From the NCBI GenBank assembly GCA_934446565.1, contig CAKSEO010000023.1, forward strand, positions 1 through 44,095: a stretch of DNA of 44,095 nucleotides. Reading direction: 5' to 3'. Shown piece after piece: positions 30,810-39,614 of this stretch (position 1 is the first letter of the stretch; each line of letters opens with the position of its first letter). Source of the DNA: an uncultured Oscillospiraceae bacterium (GTDB lineage Bacteria > Bacillota > Clostridia > Oscillospirales > Ruminococcaceae). Below the pieces are notes generated by a model that was given only the letters and a program-made list of their open reading frames with translations, did not search any database and had not been told where the DNA came from. The translations under genes and the position numbers were made by a program.

Positions 30810-31334
30810 TTAGTCTTTGTTGAGCAGGTTGTGCTTGAGCTTGATGCGCAGCGAATTGGGAAGCTCCTGCGTGATAGCATCGCGCATTTTTTCGTTGGGG
30901 TTGAAAATGAGCTTTACCTTGCCATAGCCGCTGTGGTTCACAACGAGGTAGTACGCGTCGGTCTCCGAGCCGGTGTAGGCGTGTACCGTAGCGTCGGCGG
31001 GAACGTCATGCTCGGCGGGGTAGGGCGCGAATTCCTCCGCAGTTGAAACGTCGAGGGAGATCATGCGCTTGCGCTTTCTCTTGCCGATGACCTTGTCGAT
31101 GTCAAGGTCGTTGTTCGTAAGGATGTATTCATATTCGATATTGAAATTTCCGAGGAGCCACACGCCGCCGGCAAGTATCAGCACGGCAAGTATTACCATC
31201 ACGAAAAATCCCATCATCGCGAGGTACATAAAGAACGAAGCCACGAGCAGTGCTCCGACTGAAATGAGTATCTTCTTTGCAAGGTCTGCGTTGGTGCGGC
31301 GTTTAGCGACCAGCTGTTCAGCTATATTATCCAT
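30810..31334 (-). CDS. two-TM membrane protein (DUF6106-like)
   Basis: The 174-residue protein begins at the ATG at 31334 after AAGGAG; the longer frame upstream overlaps the promoter. Residues about 18-58 form two membrane helices (ILISVGALLVASFFMYLAMM; FVMVILAVLILAGGVWLL). The remaining 110 residues are a soluble beta-rich domain beginning FNIEYEYILTNNDLDIDKVIGKRKRK. It resembles a Clostridia family I recall as DUF6106; no function is known. Upstream gene of the acpS cluster. Confidence 0.75.
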   Translation of the reverse strand: MDNIAEQLVAKRRTNADLAKKILISVGALLVASFFMYLAMMGFFVMVILAVLILAGGVWLLGNFNIEYEYILTNNDLDIDKVIGKRKRKRMISLDVSTAEEFAPYPAEHDVPADATVHAYTGSETDAYYLVVNHSGYGKVKLIFNPNEKMRDAITQELPNSLRIKLKHNLLNKD

Positions 31335-31350
31335 TTTTAACTCCTTGATT

Positions 31351-31379
31351 TTTATAATCGACCTGGTAAGTCTAGTCAA
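31351..31379 (-). promoter_or_regulatory. promoter of the membrane protein/acpS cluster
   Basis: Minus strand TTGACT (31374-31379), 17-base spacer, TATAAA (31351-31356). Confidence 0.55.
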
Positions 31380-31530
31380 CCTGATGTAACTTGTAACGTT
31401 CTCACAGGTATATAAATAATTCTACCACAATCTAAATAAAAAATCAATAGGTTTTTTATGTATTTCGCATAATTTTCAGACAAATTGTCAGAAAATTTTA
31501 TCCGGCTGTTACTTTTTTTCAAGATATGTG

Positions 31531-31559
31531 TTGCAATTTACACAGAGTTTTGCTATAAT
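31531..31559 (+). promoter_or_regulatory. promoter of proBA
   Basis: TTGCAA (31531-31536), 17-base spacer, TATAAT (31554-31559). The AT-rich stretch 31380-31530 holds no gene. Confidence 0.75.
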
Positions 31560-31624
31560 ATAAAATGTACGTTTATGTGCAGGAGCGGAAGCTCTAAAAA
31601 ATCATGAATCGGAAAGAGGATATC

Positions 31625-32410
31625 ATGAAACAGTTCGAAAATAAAAAGAGGATCGTTATAAAGGTCGGAAGTTCAACCCTCGCATACCCGACGGGACATC
31701 TGAACATCAGAAAATGCCAGCACCTCATCGAGGTAATGTCCGACATCAAGAATTCCGGCAGGGAAGTCGTATTCGTCACCTCCGGCGCGCAGGGCGTAGG
31801 CGCTGCGCAGGCAGGTCTCCCGTGCAAACCAACTGATATGCCCGGAAAGCAGGCAGTGGCGGCGATCGGTCAGTGCGAGCTGATGACGTTCTACAGCGAG
31901 ACTTTTGGTAAGTTCAATCATACCGTGGCTCAGATTTTGCTGACCCGCGACGTTATTTCAAATAAAGAGCGCCGTACTAATGTAATCAACACGTTCAACA
32001 GGCTGTTCGAGATGGGCGTTATACCGATAATCAACGCAAACGACGCGATTTCGATTAAGCAGCTCGATTTTGACGAGAACGATACGCTCTCCGCGATAGT
32101 CGCGTCACTCTGCGACGCTGACTTGCTGGTGATGCTGACCGACGTTGACGGTTTGTATGACGGCGACCCGAAGCAGCCAGGCTCAAAGCTCATTCCAGTG
32201 GTTGACAATATAACCCCCGAGATAATCGCAGCGGCGCAGGGAGCAGGGAGCGCGCTGGGCACGGGCGGAATGCTCACCAAAATAGAAGCCGCTCAGATAG
32301 CGACTGAAGCCGGGATAGACACGGTGATAATCGGCAATCAGGATCCCGACCTGCTCTACGAGTTGTTCGAGGGCGAGCCCACATGTACATATTTCAAGGC
32401 TGTAAACTGA
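31625..32410 (+). CDS. proB: glutamate 5-kinase
   Basis: The 261-residue amino-acid kinase phosphorylates glutamate, the first step of proline synthesis. Motifs: RIVIKVGSSTL, VTSGAQGVGAAQ, IINANDAIS, FDENDTLSAIVAS, MLTDVDGLYDGDP and ALGTGGMLTKIEAA. It lacks the C-terminal PUA domain of the E. coli enzyme, as do many Firmicutes forms. The start at 31625 is preferred because GAAAGAGG lies before it. Followed by proA after 16 bases. Confidence 0.95.
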   Translation: MKQFENKKRIVIKVGSSTLAYPTGHLNIRKCQHLIEVMSDIKNSGREVVFVTSGAQGVGAAQAGLPCKPTDMPGKQAVAAIGQCELMTFYSETFGKFNHTVAQILLTRDVISNKERRTNVINTFNRLFEMGVIPIINANDAISIKQLDFDENDTLSAIVASLCDADLLVMLTDVDGLYDGDPKQPGSKLIPVVDNITPEIIAAAQGAGSALGTGGMLTKIEAAQIATEAGIDTVIIGNQDPDLLYELFEGEPTCTYFKAVN

Positions 32411-32426
32411 GAAAAGAGGTACTCTG

Positions 32427-33671
32427 ATGGAATACATTGAAACCCTTGGTGCGAACGCTAAAGCGGCTGAATCCGCAGTATCCGCGCTGGGCACCAACGA
32501 AAAGAACCGCGTGCTTGCCGAGATATCGGAGCTGCTCCGTTCTCATGTCACAGAGATAATCGGCGCAAACAAGCAGGATATCGAAGCCGCACGTGCAAAC
32601 GGAATGTCCGAGGCGATGATAGACCGCCTGACCCTCACCGAAGCGCGCATAAACGGCATGGCAGAAGGGGTTGACAAAGTGGTTTCCCTGCCTGACCCTA
32701 TCGGCGCGGTCATCGGCGGCAGCGACCTGCCTAACGGTCTGCATGTTATCAAGAAGCGCGTCCCCATGGGAACTATCGGGATAATATTCGAGTCGCGCCC
32801 TAATGTTACTGTTGACGCCGCTTCACTGTGCTTTAAGGCAGGCAACGCGGTAATACTCCGCGGCGGCAGCGACGCAATCAATTCCAACAAGGCGCTGGTA
32901 AGTCTGATGAGGACTGCGCTGCGCACCTGCGGCGTTGACGAGAACGCGATACAGCTCGTCGAGGATACCTCCCGCGCAGTCGCAAACGCGATGATGAAGC
33001 TCAACAAGTACATCGACCTGCTGATACCGAGAGGCGGCGGCGGACTCATCCACGCGGTCATTGAAAACGCGACCGTTCCGGTGATCCAGACCGGCGAGGG
33101 CAACTGCCACGTCTACGTTGACGAAAGCGCCGACATCGACATGGCGGTGAACATAATCAACAATGCAAAGACCCAGCGCCCGTCCGTCTGCAACGCCATC
33201 GAGAATATCCTGGTGCACGAAAAGGCTGCTCCGGAGCTGTTCCGGAAGCTGGACGAGCTGTGGCAGGGCAGGGTGGCTATCCGCGGAGACGAGCAGACCG
33301 CAAAGCTCGTAAAGGTCGAGAAGATCGCTGACGATACAGATTACGCAACGGAATTCCTGGATTACCGCCTTTCTTCAAAGGTAGTCGGGAGTATCGACGA
33401 GGCTATCGCTCACATCAACCGTTTTGGCACGAAGCACAGCGAGTGTATCGTCACCCAGAGCCTGCGCAGTGCTGAGCTGTTCCAGCAGCGCGTTGACGCG
33501 GCGGCGGTGTACGTCAACGCGAGCACGCGCTTCACTGACGGCTTTGAGTTCGGTCTGGGAGCTGAGATAGGCATTTCGACACAGAAACTCCACGCGCGCG
33601 GTCCTATGGGACTTGAAGCGCTGACGACCTATAAATACCTGATCAACGGAAACGGTCAGATACGCGGCTAG
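32427..33671 (+). CDS. proA: glutamate-5-semialdehyde dehydrogenase (gamma-glutamyl phosphate reductase)
   Basis: The 414-residue enzyme reduces gamma-glutamyl phosphate with NADPH, second step of proline synthesis. Motifs: GTIGIIFESRPNVTVDAASLC, LRGGSDAINSN, PRGGGGLIH, GEGNCHVYVD, and the catalytic cysteine in RPSVCNAIEN; C-terminal GAEIGISTQKLHARGPMGLE. Length is normal. RBS AAAGAGG. Co-transcribed with proB. Confidence 0.97.
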   Translation: MEYIETLGANAKAAESAVSALGTNEKNRVLAEISELLRSHVTEIIGANKQDIEAARANGMSEAMIDRLTLTEARINGMAEGVDKVVSLPDPIGAVIGGSDLPNGLHVIKKRVPMGTIGIIFESRPNVTVDAASLCFKAGNAVILRGGSDAINSNKALVSLMRTALRTCGVDENAIQLVEDTSRAVANAMMKLNKYIDLLIPRGGGGLIHAVIENATVPVIQTGEGNCHVYVDESADIDMAVNIINNAKTQRPSVCNAIENILVHEKAAPELFRKLDELWQGRVAIRGDEQTAKLVKVEKIADDTDYATEFLDYRLSSKVVGSIDEAIAHINRFGTKHSECIVTQSLRSAELFQQRVDAAAVYVNASTRFTDGFEFGLGAEIGISTQKLHARGPMGLEALTTYKYLINGNGQIRG

Positions 33672-33681
33672 GAAGGAACTT

Positions 33682-34569
33682 ATGGCAAGGAAAAAGAAAA
33701 ACAACAGTCAGCAGGCGGCTGGCGGAAATAATCCGAATACCACTCCTGCGAACGCTCCGAAGAAAACACAGCCCAAACAGGAGGAAAGCCGCGTCATAGA
33801 CGAGCTTTTCGGCAACCTGGAGGAGCCGGATATCGAAAGCGACATTGCGGAGCTCGGCGGGACGGACACCGAACAGGCCGTCCCGGAAAAGCAGCCACGC
33901 AGCCGGTTTTACTTCGTGTTCGCCGTCGTTGTAATAATCATGGCGGTGATTGGCGTTATCTCAAGCGTGCGTTTTGTAGCGCAGCTTACATCGAATCTGG
34001 TTGACAACACGTCGCTGAAAAACGAATTCGCGCGGTTCATCTTCCCGGTGGTCGTAAACGATATCGCGCCGTTCGAGGAGCCGGACGAGATACCGGATTC
34101 CTCCAAAATATCCTGCGCGATCTGGAATATCCTCCTGAATCAGGATACTTCCGAGTTCGCTAAAGACGAGGGCAACGGTCTGACGATACCGGAGTACAAC
34201 GTGACCGCGTCCTGCCGTGAGCTTTTCGGCTCGACGGTCTCGCTGACGCACCAGACGGTTGGCACTGCGGAGGTAAGGTTCACCTATAATGAGGAGACCC
34301 ACACCTACTCCGCGAACAAGAATATCCGTTATCTTACCTACTCCCCGCAGATAATCAGCCTGTCCGGGGACGGCGATGTTTATACTGTTATCGTAGGCTA
34401 CGTTCCGCCGACGCTCGCTGCTGTTGCGGGTACGGGCGGTATCAGCGCGCTTCCGGAAAAGTACATGGAGTACACCATAAGCCGCTGGGACGGCAAGGAT
34501 ACGCTGATGTCCGTAAGATTCAGCGACTACGAGCCGCAGACTGCCGAGGCAGGCGGCGAAATGTCGTGA
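33682..34569 (+). CDS. single-pass membrane protein, unknown
   Basis: The 295-residue protein starts with a basic, Q/N/P-rich cytoplasmic region (1-75, with an acidic stretch LFGNLEEPDIESDIAELGG), one membrane helix (about 77-97, FYFVFAVVVIIMAVIGVISS) and an extracytoplasmic domain of about 190 residues rich in beta structure (EVRFTYNEETHTY, YTVIVGYVPP). It follows proA by 10 bases and is probably co-transcribed, but nothing suggests a proline role. No recognised family. Confidence 0.7.
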   Translation: MARKKKNNSQQAAGGNNPNTTPANAPKKTQPKQEESRVIDELFGNLEEPDIESDIAELGGTDTEQAVPEKQPRSRFYFVFAVVVIIMAVIGVISSVRFVAQLTSNLVDNTSLKNEFARFIFPVVVNDIAPFEEPDEIPDSSKISCAIWNILLNQDTSEFAKDEGNGLTIPEYNVTASCRELFGSTVSLTHQTVGTAEVRFTYNEETHTYSANKNIRYLTYSPQIISLSGDGDVYTVIVGYVPPTLAAVAGTGGISALPEKYMEYTISRWDGKDTLMSVRFSDYEPQTAEAGGEMS

Positions 34570-34574
34570 CCCAC

Positions 34575-34603
34575 TTGAAATTTATTCCGCGTTGTGTTAT
34601 AAT
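34575..34603 (+). promoter_or_regulatory. promoter of pheST
   Basis: TTGAAA (34575-34580), 17-base spacer, TATAAT (34598-34603). The 90-base leader is too short for a T-box. Confidence 0.75.
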
Positions 34604-34633
34604 AACAGGTGGCATTTAAAATTTCTGAACACA

Positions 34634-34657
34634 AGACAGTACTATAAAGTAGTGTCT
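34634..34657 (+). promoter_or_regulatory. leader hairpin upstream of pheS
   Basis: AGACAGTACT pairs with AGTAGTGTCT (one mismatch) around ATAA, about 35 bases before the pheS start. No T-run follows, so it is not a terminator; it may be a stability or binding element. Confidence 0.35.
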
Positions 34658-34692
34658 GAAATATTCCGACAGGGAAGGATTGATCTATAAAA

Positions 34693-35715
34693 ATGATTAA
34701 AGAACAGTTACAGGCGATCAGGGAAGAAGCCCTGAAAGCAGTCAAGGACAGCGCTGACATGAAGGAGATCGACGCACTGCGCGTCAGATTCCTCGGCAAA
34801 AAGGGCGAGCTCACCGCGATACTCAAGCAGATGGGCGGACTTTCCGCAGAGGAGCGTCCGGTAATCGGTCAGCTCGCGAACGAGATACGCGCCGACATCG
34901 AGAACGCAGTAAAGGACAAGACCGGCTCCATGAAAGCGGCGCTCACCGACCTGCGCTTAAAGACTGAAACTGTGGACGTAACAATGCCGGGCAAGCGTAA
35001 GCTCATCGCAAAGCGCCACCCGATGAACATAGTTCTCGATGACCTGAAGTCCATCTTCCACGGCATGGGATACACAGTTGTAGACGGTCCCGAGATTGAG
35101 GACACCAAGCACTGCTTCGATATGTTGAACACTCTTGAGGGACACCCTGCAAGAGACCCTAACGATACATTCTATATCAACGATGATGTCCTGCTGAGAA
35201 CGCAGACTTCCTCAGTTCAGATAAGGACCATGCTCAAGCAGAAGCCGCCTATCGCCATCATCAGCCCCGGACGCGTATACCGCCGCGATGAGGTGGACGG
35301 CACTCATTCTCCGATATTCCACCAGTGCGAGGGTCTGGTCATCGACAAGAAGATAACGTTCGCAGACCTCAAGGGTACTCTGGATACATTCGCAAAGAAG
35401 CTCTACGGCGAGGGAATGAAGCTGAAGTTCAGACCCCACCACTTCCCGTACACCGAGCCGAGCTGCGAGATAGACTTCCAGTGCTTCCGCTGCGGCGGCA
35501 AGGGCTGCCCGCTCTGCAAGGGCGAGGGCTGGATAGAGATACTGGGCGCCGGCGTGGTACGTCCCGAGGTACTGGAAAACTGCGGCATCGACCCTGAGGA
35601 ATACAGCGGATTTGCTTTCGGCATAGGCATCGAACGTATCACTATGCTCCGCTACGAGATAGAGGACATGCGCCTGCTGTATGAGAACAACATGCGTTTC
35701 CTGGAGCAGTTCTGA
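34693..35715 (+). CDS. pheS: phenylalanine--tRNA ligase alpha subunit
   Basis: The 340-residue class II synthetase subunit carries the catalytic core of the alpha2beta2 enzyme. An N-terminal coiled-coil (1-90) is followed by motif 2 (GRVYRRDEVDGTHSPIFHQCEG) and motif 3 (GFAFGIGIERI). PHHFPYTEPSCEIDFQC and the cysteine pairs (CFRCGGKGCPLCKGEGW) match Firmicutes PheS. RBS is weak (GGAAGG). Followed by pheT after 27 bases. Confidence 0.97.
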   Translation: MIKEQLQAIREEALKAVKDSADMKEIDALRVRFLGKKGELTAILKQMGGLSAEERPVIGQLANEIRADIENAVKDKTGSMKAALTDLRLKTETVDVTMPGKRKLIAKRHPMNIVLDDLKSIFHGMGYTVVDGPEIEDTKHCFDMLNTLEGHPARDPNDTFYINDDVLLRTQTSSVQIRTMLKQKPPIAIISPGRVYRRDEVDGTHSPIFHQCEGLVIDKKITFADLKGTLDTFAKKLYGEGMKLKFRPHHFPYTEPSCEIDFQCFRCGGKGCPLCKGEGWIEILGAGVVRPEVLENCGIDPEEYSGFAFGIGIERITMLRYEIEDMRLLYENNMRFLEQF

Positions 35716-35742
35716 TAATAATACATTAAGGAGATTATAAAA

Positions 35743-38130
35743 GTGGATCTTTCAATGAAGTGGCTTAACGATTACGTTAAAGCCGATATGCCTATAAAGG
35801 AATTCTGCGATGGGATGACCATGAGCGGAAGCAAGGTCGAGACCTGGACAAAGCAGGGCGCAGACATCACAAATGTAGTAGTCGGAAAGTGCGTTGCAAT
35901 GGAAAAGCACCCCGACGCCGACACTCTCTGGGTATGCCAGATAGACGTTGGAAAGGAAGCGCCGGTGCAGATAGTTACCTCCGCGCAGAACGTTTTCGTT
36001 GGCGCGTTCGTACCGGCTGCTCTCAATAACGCGACCTGCTACAACCACAAGGACATGTCCTACATGAAGATAAAGAAAGGCAAGCTCCGCGGAGTTCCCA
36101 GCGAGGGTATGATGTGCTCTTACGAGGAGCTGAACCTCGACCAGTCCGACGTTCCCTACTCCAGCAACGAGGGTATTCTTATCCTGAACGACGACCCTGA
36201 TTTCGAAAAGATGTTCGTCGGCGAGGACATTCACGACGCGCTTGGTTTCAACGACACGACTGTTGAGTTTGAGATAACCAACAACCGTCCCGACTGCCTG
36301 TCCGTACTGGGACTTGCAAAGGAAGCCTCCGCGACTTTCGACCTGCCGCTGAACATCAAGGAGCCGCAGTTCAAGGGCGTTGACGGCAGCGCAAAGGACT
36401 ACATCAGCGTTGACGTACAGAACACCAAGCTCTGTTCCCGTTACATGGCAGCAGTTGTAAAGAACGTAAAGATAGGCCCCTCCCCGCGCTGGATGGCTGA
36501 AAGACTGAAAGCAAGCGGTGTGCGTTCCATCAACAATTTTGTTGATATCACAAACTTCGTAATGCTGGAATACGGCAACCCCATGCACGCGTTCGACCTG
36601 CGTTACGTTGAGGGCGGCAAGATAAACGTCAGAAACGCTCAGCAGGGCGAGAAGATAACCATTCTCGACGGCTCCGAGGTAGCGCTCAGCCCCGAAATGC
36701 TGATAATCGCTGACGAGAAGAAGCCGATAGCAGTTGCAGGCGTAATGGGCGGCGAGTTCTCCGGTATCATGGACGACACTAAGGATGTCGTATTCGAGGC
36801 GGCATGCTTCGACGGCGTATCCGTAAGAATGACCGCGAAGAAGATAAACAAGCGCACCGACGCGTCCTCCAGATTCGAAAAGGGGATCGACCCGATAAAT
36901 TCCAAGGCAGCTCTCCTGAGAGCGCTGGAGCTTGTGGAGGAACTGGGCTGCGGCGAGGTAGTACGCGAGTACATCGACGTTGACAACGCGAAGAAAGTTC
37001 CGCATACCTTAAAGCTCGACACCGACTGGATAAACGAGCACCTCGGCACCAACATTCCCGCAGAGGAACAGATAGCCATCTTTAAGAAGCTCGGCTTCGG
37101 CTACGAGAACGGAAACGTTATCGTTCCGAACACCCGCGTGGACATCGTCCGCGAGTGCGACCTCGCAGAGGAAGTTGCGCGTATCTACGGCTACAACGAG
37201 ATCCCGACAACGCTGCCGCTGCTTTCTTCCGTCGGCGAGGTAACTCCGCGCCAGCGCTTTGAGAACAAGATGGTAGACTGCATGCTGTCCCAGGGATTCT
37301 ACGAGACAATGTCGTTCAGCTTTATTTCGCCGCGTTCCTATGACAAACTCCGTTTCGACGACGAGATGAAGAAGTCGGTAGTCCTCCAGTACCCCCTCGG
37401 CGAGGATACCAGCGTAATGCGTACAAGCATGCTGCCCTCGCTTATGACCGTTGCCAACACCAATATCCGCGCGAGAAACCTCGAAGCAAGATTCTTCGAG
37501 CTTGGCAGAGTGTTCCAGCCGACTGATGAAAAACTGCCGATCGAAACTGACGTTCTCGGTCTGTGCGCTTACGGTCCGGACGAGGATTTCTTCACCGTCA
37601 AGGGCGCTGTTGAGGAGCTGCTCAATATCCTGGTAGTAGACGCGCGATTTGTTCCTGTAAAGGACAACAAGACCTACCACCCCGGAAGATGCGCTGATAT
37701 CTACGCAGGCGAGGTAAAGCTCGGCACCATCGGCGAGCTACACCCGGCAGTCACCGAGGCTTACGATATCAGCTGCCGCGTATACTGCGCAGAGCTGAAC
37801 ATCCCGAAGCTGTTCGAAGCGCGCGGCGAGGAGCGCAAGTACAAGCCGCTGCCGAAGTACCCGTCTACTTCCCGCGACCTCAGCCTTGTGTGCGACGATG
37901 AAGTGACCTCCGATGAGATCATTGAAATTATCAAGAAGAATGCAAAGCACCTTGAGAACGTGTCGATATTCGATATGTACAAGGGAGAGCAGGTCCCCGA
38001 GGGCAAGAAGAGCCTTTCCTATAAACTCGTCCTCCGTAAGGACGGCAGCATGACCGACGAGGAAGCCGACGCAGTAGTTGCAAAGGTACTCAAGGCGCTT
38101 GCTGAGAAGAACATCACACTTAGAGCCTGA
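35743..38130 (+). CDS. pheT: phenylalanine--tRNA ligase beta subunit
   Basis: The 795-residue subunit has an EMAP/OB tRNA-binding domain (about 40-150), the B3/B4 editing domain (about 210-390; SRYMAAVVKNVKIGPSPRW), B5 (about 400-475), the inactive synthetase-like core and the C-terminal anticodon-binding domain (KYPSTSRDLSLVCDDEV... to the end). GTG start with AAGGAG in front. It edits mischarged Tyr-tRNA-Phe and supports the alpha subunit. Complete. Confidence 0.97.
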   Translation: MDLSMKWLNDYVKADMPIKEFCDGMTMSGSKVETWTKQGADITNVVVGKCVAMEKHPDADTLWVCQIDVGKEAPVQIVTSAQNVFVGAFVPAALNNATCYNHKDMSYMKIKKGKLRGVPSEGMMCSYEELNLDQSDVPYSSNEGILILNDDPDFEKMFVGEDIHDALGFNDTTVEFEITNNRPDCLSVLGLAKEASATFDLPLNIKEPQFKGVDGSAKDYISVDVQNTKLCSRYMAAVVKNVKIGPSPRWMAERLKASGVRSINNFVDITNFVMLEYGNPMHAFDLRYVEGGKINVRNAQQGEKITILDGSEVALSPEMLIIADEKKPIAVAGVMGGEFSGIMDDTKDVVFEAACFDGVSVRMTAKKINKRTDASSRFEKGIDPINSKAALLRALELVEELGCGEVVREYIDVDNAKKVPHTLKLDTDWINEHLGTNIPAEEQIAIFKKLGFGYENGNVIVPNTRVDIVRECDLAEEVARIYGYNEIPTTLPLLSSVGEVTPRQRFENKMVDCMLSQGFYETMSFSFISPRSYDKLRFDDEMKKSVVLQYPLGEDTSVMRTSMLPSLMTVANTNIRARNLEARFFELGRVFQPTDEKLPIETDVLGLCAYGPDEDFFTVKGAVEELLNILVVDARFVPVKDNKTYHPGRCADIYAGEVKLGTIGELHPAVTEAYDISCRVYCAELNIPKLFEARGEERKYKPLPKYPSTSRDLSLVCDDEVTSDEIIEIIKKNAKHLENVSIFDMYKGEQVPEGKKSLSYKLVLRKDGSMTDEEADAVVAKVLKALAEKNITLRA

Positions 38131-38140
38131 GGAGGATATA

Positions 38141-39538
38141 ATGTCACATAACTTTAAGAGATTTATTGCGGCGTCCTGCGCTGTAGTATGCGCCGCTTCG
38201 CTTACGGGCTGCTCAGACAGCGGATACATCGGAACTGTAAACGGGATCCAGATTCCCAATGGCCTGTATCTTTTCGAACTTGAGTTGACAGCCTATAATC
38301 AGGCTTCTTCCAAAATCAAGGAGGATAAGGGAGATTCCCTCGGCACGGCGGAAGTCACGGTTTTCACTGAAACCATCGACGGCAAGTCCGCTTCCCAGTG
38401 GCTCAAGGATTACGCGCTCGACCGCGTTAAGCGTTACGCAGCGGTAGAGACCCTGTTCAACGAATACGGGCTGACTCTTTCCGATGAGGATATCCAGTCC
38501 ATCAACGACTATGTCTCCTCCCTTGACAACGACCTCGGCTACTACGCGCAGTACTACGGAATAGAGGAAAGCACTTTCGGCGAGCATTATTCCAACATGG
38601 GTATCAGCAAGGATTCCCTGCGCAAGCTGTCCGAAAACAGCTACAAGGAAAGCTATGTATTCCTGCATAACTACGACACTGACGGTCTCACTCCGGCTTC
38701 CGCCGACGAGCTCAACAGCTATGCTTCTGAGAATTTCGCAGCCGTAAAGCTCCTGAAATTTGAATACACTGATTATCAGGGTCTGACCCTCAAGGATGAC
38801 GCTGAGGTGCAGAAGATAAAGGACCTCGCGCAGGCTTACGCTGACCGCGTTAACTCCGGCGAGGACTGGCTGGATATCCAGTACGACTTCGACCTGAGGG
38901 CAGCACAGCTCAAGGCATGGGAAGACGCCGACGACAGCTACGCCGAGGAGCACTCCGGCACAGCCGAAGCAGCCTCCACTGCGGAAGCAGACGTCTCCGC
39001 AGCCGAGCCCACCGTTGAAGCAGCCCAGACCGCCGAAGCAGGAACAAGCGAAGCTTCGACCGCCGAGGTTTCCACTGACGAGGCTGCGACCTCCGAGGAA
39101 GAAACTGCTGCGGATCTATTCGCAAAGCCTGTAGTGAATACCGGCAACGCTGATTACGACAAGTACGTACAGGAGAAGATAGACGCAGCGACCGCAGAGA
39201 AAAAGACCTCTGCCGAGGATTGCGAGACTTTTATAAGAAAGGATTCCTCCACTCTGAACGAAAAGGTAACTGAGTACATCTGGAATGCGGATATTGACAG
39301 CAAGGCAACTCTGTTCGAGAACGAGCAGGAAAACTGCACCTACGTTGTAGTACGCGACGATATCACTACAATGGAGAACTGGATGACCGAGCAGCATGAG
39401 ACTCTGCTTCATGGCGTAAAGGACGACGCTTTTGACGAAATGCTCAAGAGCGAGTACGACGGTTATTCCGTTGAGCTGGACGACTACCTTGTGAACACAA
39501 AGTACGCGCCTGAAAAGCTCCGCGGCATTGGCAAATAA
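38141..39538 (+). CDS. SurA/PrsA-like lipoprotein (putative extracytoplasmic foldase)
   Basis: The 465-residue protein starts at 38141 right after GGAGG. It has a lipoprotein signal peptide (lipobox SLTGC, Cys about 24). The next segment, YIGTVNGIQIPNGLYLFEL, is like the start of SurA/PrsA chaperone domains, followed by long helices to about 230. A low-complexity S/T/A/E-rich linker (about 265-330) separates a C-terminal part (about 335-465). A parvulin active site is not evident, so chaperone rather than isomerase activity is likelier. It follows pheT by 10 bases and shares its terminator. Confidence 0.75.
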   Translation: MSHNFKRFIAASCAVVCAASLTGCSDSGYIGTVNGIQIPNGLYLFELELTAYNQASSKIKEDKGDSLGTAEVTVFTETIDGKSASQWLKDYALDRVKRYAAVETLFNEYGLTLSDEDIQSINDYVSSLDNDLGYYAQYYGIEESTFGEHYSNMGISKDSLRKLSENSYKESYVFLHNYDTDGLTPASADELNSYASENFAAVKLLKFEYTDYQGLTLKDDAEVQKIKDLAQAYADRVNSGEDWLDIQYDFDLRAAQLKAWEDADDSYAEEHSGTAEAASTAEADVSAAEPTVEAAQTAEAGTSEASTAEVSTDEAATSEEETAADLFAKPVVNTGNADYDKYVQEKIDAATAEKKTSAEDCETFIRKDSSTLNEKVTEYIWNADIDSKATLFENEQENCTYVVVRDDITTMENWMTEQHETLLHGVKDDAFDEMLKSEYDGYSVELDDYLVNTKYAPEKLRGIGK

Positions 39539-39562
39539 TTAGAAATTGATCAGACGAGCCAA

Positions 39563-39592
39563 CCGCCGGCAGATACCGGCGGCTGGTTTTTT
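39563..39592 (+). terminator. terminator of the pheST operon
   Basis: CCGCCGG (39563-39569), loop CAGATA, CCGGCGG (39576-39582), extended by CTGG and six T. Confidence 0.85.
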
Positions 39593-39614
39593 GATAGAGA
39601 GATCCGGTGATGAA

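Noticed and set aside
34604..34692. T-box in front of pheS
   Set aside because: The leader is under 100 bases and lacks the T-box sequence and a terminator; only one simple hairpin is present.
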